A stretch of DNA of 8,068 nt from Blastocatellia bacterium. Lineage in GTDB: Bacteria > Acidobacteriota > Blastocatellia > Pyrinomonadales > Pyrinomonadaceae. Of this stretch, positions 5,565 to 8,068 are shown piece by piece. The position numbers and the translations under genes were made by a program. The first letter of the stretch is position 1, and the number at the start of each line of letters is the position of its first letter. The stretch covers positions 1 to 8,068 of the forward strand of contig DNND01000069.1 in assembly GCA_003488005.1 (NCBI GenBank), read 5' to 3'. The notes beneath the pieces are model-generated. The model saw only the letters and a list, made by a program, of their open reading frames with translations. It did not search any database and had not been told where the DNA came from.

Positions 5565-6953
5565 TTAGATATTATGCGCTGTTTGCTTCACTTGCCGCGA
5601 ACGCATGCGCAAGCCCAGAGCGTTCTCAACTTCCCGCAGTCGCTTTACCAACTGGATTGATTGTCGTGCGCTGATAGGCGCGCCATTGATTGCCTCCTCG
5701 GATTGCCGCATCAATGTTTCAAGCGAGTGAGCCTCAAGCGATGAGCGCGCCGCCACCCGCGCCGCAATCTCCGCGCGTGGTGTGTTGTAGTCGACACCCG
5801 CGTATCGCGCCAGCACCCGGCGCGTGCGTCCATAAATATTTTCAATTGCCAAATCAAACGCCCGCGCCCTTTCCTGCAATTCAGCCATCGAAGCGACAAA
5901 CTCGAGAGTCGACCGCCGATCGACGCGTGCCAGCGGCAATGGCCGGGCAAACCGGCGCCCGCGCGTCCACAAGATCAATATGAGTAGCAAGGCTAGCTGG
6001 CCGCCAATCGCTAAAATCGGTGTCCCGGAAAAGTAGTTCACAAAAGCGTTGTGCGTGTTGCCGCGGCCCTGATGAAACTCATCGAACGCGATTAGCCCAT
6101 GGTTGGTTACCAAATTTATCCCCAACTGCAAGTTGTCCTGAAGATTGATGCCGTCGTTTGCCACAATGAATGGATCGCTCAGGATGACAATGCGGCCGCG
6201 ACCGTGCGGGTAGTCGAGCAATACATTCTTGTCGCCGACACTCAAATGGACCACCGGCGCCGGCGTTGAATCGCCTCCTTCAGATTTGGACCCAGGAGAA
6301 CTCGACGACGATTGTTCGTCATCGCTGCCACCAAACACGTTGGCATTTTTCGCAAGTTTAGCGGCGGTTTTGGTAACGCGAGAAAACTTGATTTCTGAAT
6401 AGAATTGCGACGGCATCACCGATTCAATGCCGAGCGTCAACGACGTGGGTTGCGTGGGCCGTGCTGCCTTGACGTCCTGCGTCATCTGTTGCTGGTCTGC
6501 AGGATCGATGTTGAAATTCGGATAGCCGATAAACTCAGTCGTTACCTCCCAATTGCCCGAACGCGGCAACAGAGCTTCATTAGGACGCCGATCGATCAAT
6601 ACCAAACGACCGCCGTGCGCCACCCAGAGCAGCAAAGTCTTCGCCTCGTCTTCATCAATGGAAAGTGCCGGCCGGCCGACGATGACGAAGGTGCCAACCT
6701 TTTCGCCGCCTGAGCCAAGCAGCCTGGTGGACGGTTCACGCCAGCGCGTGACTTTGTAACCCGACTCGTTCAGCAGATCGTAAAACGCGCGCGTGCCGGT
6801 CGCGCCCGCGTTGTAGGACGATCGGTTCGGCGCCGTTTCCGAATCCACTTTGTCTTCTTCCTGAACGTAGGCAAAAGAATTGATCGCAATCAGAACGCCG
6901 ACCGCGAGCACAAACATCAGGATGATTAAAAGGCGTTGTCGCATCTGGATCAC
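5565..6953 (-). CDS. DUF4350 domain membrane protein
   Basis: A 462-residue membrane protein. One N-terminal helix (about 7-27) is followed by the DUF4350 domain (about 45-120), with SYNAGATGTRAFYDLL (46-61) and VAHGGRLVLIDRR (111-123). Later family features are YPHGRGRIVILSDP (248-261), the DN pair at 273-274 and IAFDEFHQG (288-296). A second helix (about 312-330) then leads into a basic, helical cytoplasmic tail of about 130 residues. Residues 208-230 are a Ser/Gly/Asp-rich linker. The topology puts the middle domain outside the cytoplasm. The function of the family is unknown, and it recurs next to MoxR and DUF4129 genes. The first codon of this frame is GTG (6951-6953), one base after the DUF4129 stop. 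An ATG at codon 4 (6942-6944) is an equally possible start. Either would be translationally coupled to the upstream gene. Confidence 0.88.
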   Translation of the reverse strand: MIQMRQRLLIILMFVLAVGVLIAINSFAYVQEEDKVDSETAPNRSSYNAGATGTRAFYDLLNESGYKVTRWREPSTRLLGSGGEKVGTFVIVGRPALSIDEDEAKTLLLWVAHGGRLVLIDRRPNEALLPRSGNWEVTTEFIGYPNFNIDPADQQQMTQDVKAARPTQPTSLTLGIESVMPSQFYSEIKFSRVTKTAAKLAKNANVFGGSDDEQSSSSSPGSKSEGGDSTPAPVVHLSVGDKNVLLDYPHGRGRIVILSDPFIVANDGINLQDNLQLGINLVTNHGLIAFDEFHQGRGNTHNAFVNYFSGTPILAIGGQLALLLILILWTRGRRFARPLPLARVDRRSTLEFVASMAELQERARAFDLAIENIYGRTRRVLARYAGVDYNTPRAEIAARVAARSSLEAHSLETLMRQSEEAINGAPISARQSIQLVKRLREVENALGLRMRSRQVKQTAHNI

Positions 6954-6954
6954 A

Positions 6955-8016
6955 TCAGGCGGAGAGCGCCTGCTTATAGCCGGAACGAAAAGTTTGCCAG
7001 TCAGTTTCCGTGGCTCGCGCCAGCCCGTACCAATGCAACTCGAAACTGTCAGTCAACTGTTTCACGTTTGGGTAAAGCCGCTCGACGCGTCGCACCGCGC
7101 GCAGATAATCGCGGTTAGTCTTATGCTGCTCAAGCACGATGATCTTGCGTTCACCCAACTCGAGTAACAAGGCAATGTAGGCTTTGCGTATTGCGGCGCG
7201 TAGATCGCCGGCGCGCGCCAAACCTTCTGCTTCCGACAACAGATCGGTGGCCGATTGATCTGACTCAAGGCGTTCGCCCAAAACAATCCTGGCGCCTTCT
7301 TTTACTTTTCGTTTCGCGCGACGGCTGTGAAGCAGGCGCGGCAAAAATAATCTGGCGACAAAAATCAAAACGGCCAGGGCAAGAAGGATCACAAATACCT
7401 GGACAATCATGCTTAAAATTCTGCTAGCGCCCGGCGCGATTGGCTTGGGCTTGGGAATTAGATTCGCCAACCATTTCCAAAACTGGCGCCACAAACGCCC
7501 AATCGCGCTTTCCTGTTTCACCTTTCGCGCATACTCAGGTCGCTGAAGAATTTCTGCCAGCTTCTTCGTTTTCTGCTCCTTGTCATGATTTTCTGACGCG
7601 GTTGCCTCAACTTCGTTTGTGCGTTCTCTAATTGCCTGCAGCCGCTCGATCACCTGTTCACGCAAAGCCGGTCGCTCGGTTGCTGAAGCCGTTTTGTATT
7701 TTTCCAACTCCGTTTGCAACCACGAGTTATCGACTGTGAAGGCTTGTTGGCCTAACTCAACCGTTTCACTTGCCGGCAACAGTTGTCGCACAGATGCAAT
7801 AGTTTCAGCAGTTCGCGTTTCAAATGCGGGTATGGTTTCGTTCTCGTTCGCTATTTGGGCCAGACTATCAAGTGCGGTGATGGCCTGGCTAAGATGTTTC
7901 TGATATTCGCCGACGGGTGTGGCTTGGGCCGCGGAGAGAAAGAGTGTCAAGACGGCGAGGTGCAGCGGCCCTTTAAGACAATAGCGTTTGAGATTTTGCA
8001 CACTTAAGAGAGGCAT
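6955..8016 (-). CDS. DUF4129 domain membrane protein
   Basis: A predicted exported membrane protein of 353 residues from the ATG at 8014-8016. An N-terminal signal sequence ends in AQA at residues 30-32. A helical, charged outer domain (about 35-175) is followed by a Trp-rich stretch, one membrane helix (about 200-224) and a cytoplasmic DUF4129 domain. The domain signature is AGDLRAAIRKAYIALLLELG (269-288), KTNRDYLR (299-306) and FELHWYG (325-331). This conserved C-terminal region also occurs in proteins fused to or neighbouring transglutaminases in MoxR/DUF58 clusters. The frame is open to the window edge, with a GTG at 8056-8058. I prefer the ATG because it places the signal peptide at the start. 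No Shine-Dalgarno is seen. It is the first cluster gene in the window, and more genes may lie upstream. Confidence 0.85.
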   Translation of the reverse strand: MPLLSVQNLKRYCLKGPLHLAVLTLFLSAAQATPVGEYQKHLSQAITALDSLAQIANENETIPAFETRTAETIASVRQLLPASETVELGQQAFTVDNSWLQTELEKYKTASATERPALREQVIERLQAIRERTNEVEATASENHDKEQKTKKLAEILQRPEYARKVKQESAIGRLWRQFWKWLANLIPKPKPIAPGASRILSMIVQVFVILLALAVLIFVARLFLPRLLHSRRAKRKVKEGARIVLGERLESDQSATDLLSEAEGLARAGDLRAAIRKAYIALLLELGERKIIVLEQHKTNRDYLRAVRRVERLYPNVKQLTDSFELHWYGLARATETDWQTFRSGYKQALSA

Positions 8017-8068
8017 GGTGGATTCAAGTTTGAAGTGCAACAGAACATCGTTTGTCACTTCGCCCCAG

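Noticed and set aside
8056..8058. GTG as the start of the DUF4129 protein
   Set aside because: It would place 14 extra polar residues before a good signal peptide that begins at the ATG of 8014-8016; it remains possible.
8055..8068. Tail of an upstream leftward gene ending GGG GCG AAG TGA just before the DUF4129 gene
   Set aside because: Only 14 bases are visible, and a stop in one frame is expected by chance, so a gene cannot be supported even though more cluster genes upstream are likely.

Overview
The window is a bacterial chromosome segment of moderate GC. It looks like a soil-type member of the Acidobacteriota, possibly class Blastocatellia. That placement is an inference from three things: the MoxR / DUF58 / DUF4350 / DUF4129 gene cluster, a stand-alone AmmeMemoRadiSam-type radical SAM gene, and unusually many structured repeats between genes. 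No rRNA, tRNA, CRISPR array, transposase or phage gene is visible.

Layout from left to right. Positions 13-171 hold an inverted-repeat element. A small 71-residue protein of unknown function follows (285-500, +). A convergent metallo-beta-lactamase-fold hydrolase of the GloC/YcbL type lies at 616-1305 (-), with a probable terminator hairpin between the two genes. A 364-bp divergent spacer (1306-1669) holds a nested palindromic element, a short heptamer array and a candidate promoter. It is followed by a radical SAM protein of the AmrS type (1670-2743, +). Another inverted repeat (2751-2862) separates this gene from a leftward cluster that fills the rest of the window. In transcription order the cluster is a DUF4129 membrane protein (8016-6955), a DUF4350 membrane protein (6953-5565), a MoxR AAA+ ATPase (5378-4425) and a DUF58 / von Willebrand A-like protein (4191-2872).

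The leftward cluster is the functional core. MoxR ATPases and DUF58 proteins are commonly encoded together and are thought to act as chaperone-like machines that mature or insert partner proteins. The two membrane-anchored proteins, DUF4350 and DUF4129, probably supply the membrane side. The actual substrate is unknown. The first two genes are separated by one base. The DUF4350-MoxR and MoxR-DUF58 junctions are each interrupted by about 200 bp of repeat DNA.

The most unusual signal is not a gene. All six spacers longer than 100 bp carry an inverted or iterated repeat element. Each has its own sequence, but four of the six share a design: two arms of short units in a fixed period (7, 9 or 10 bp) run in opposite orientation around a central stretch of about 50 bp or less. 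The 7-bp arrays resemble in style the heptanucleotide STRR repeats described in filamentous cyanobacteria. Whether they are related cannot be decided from this window.
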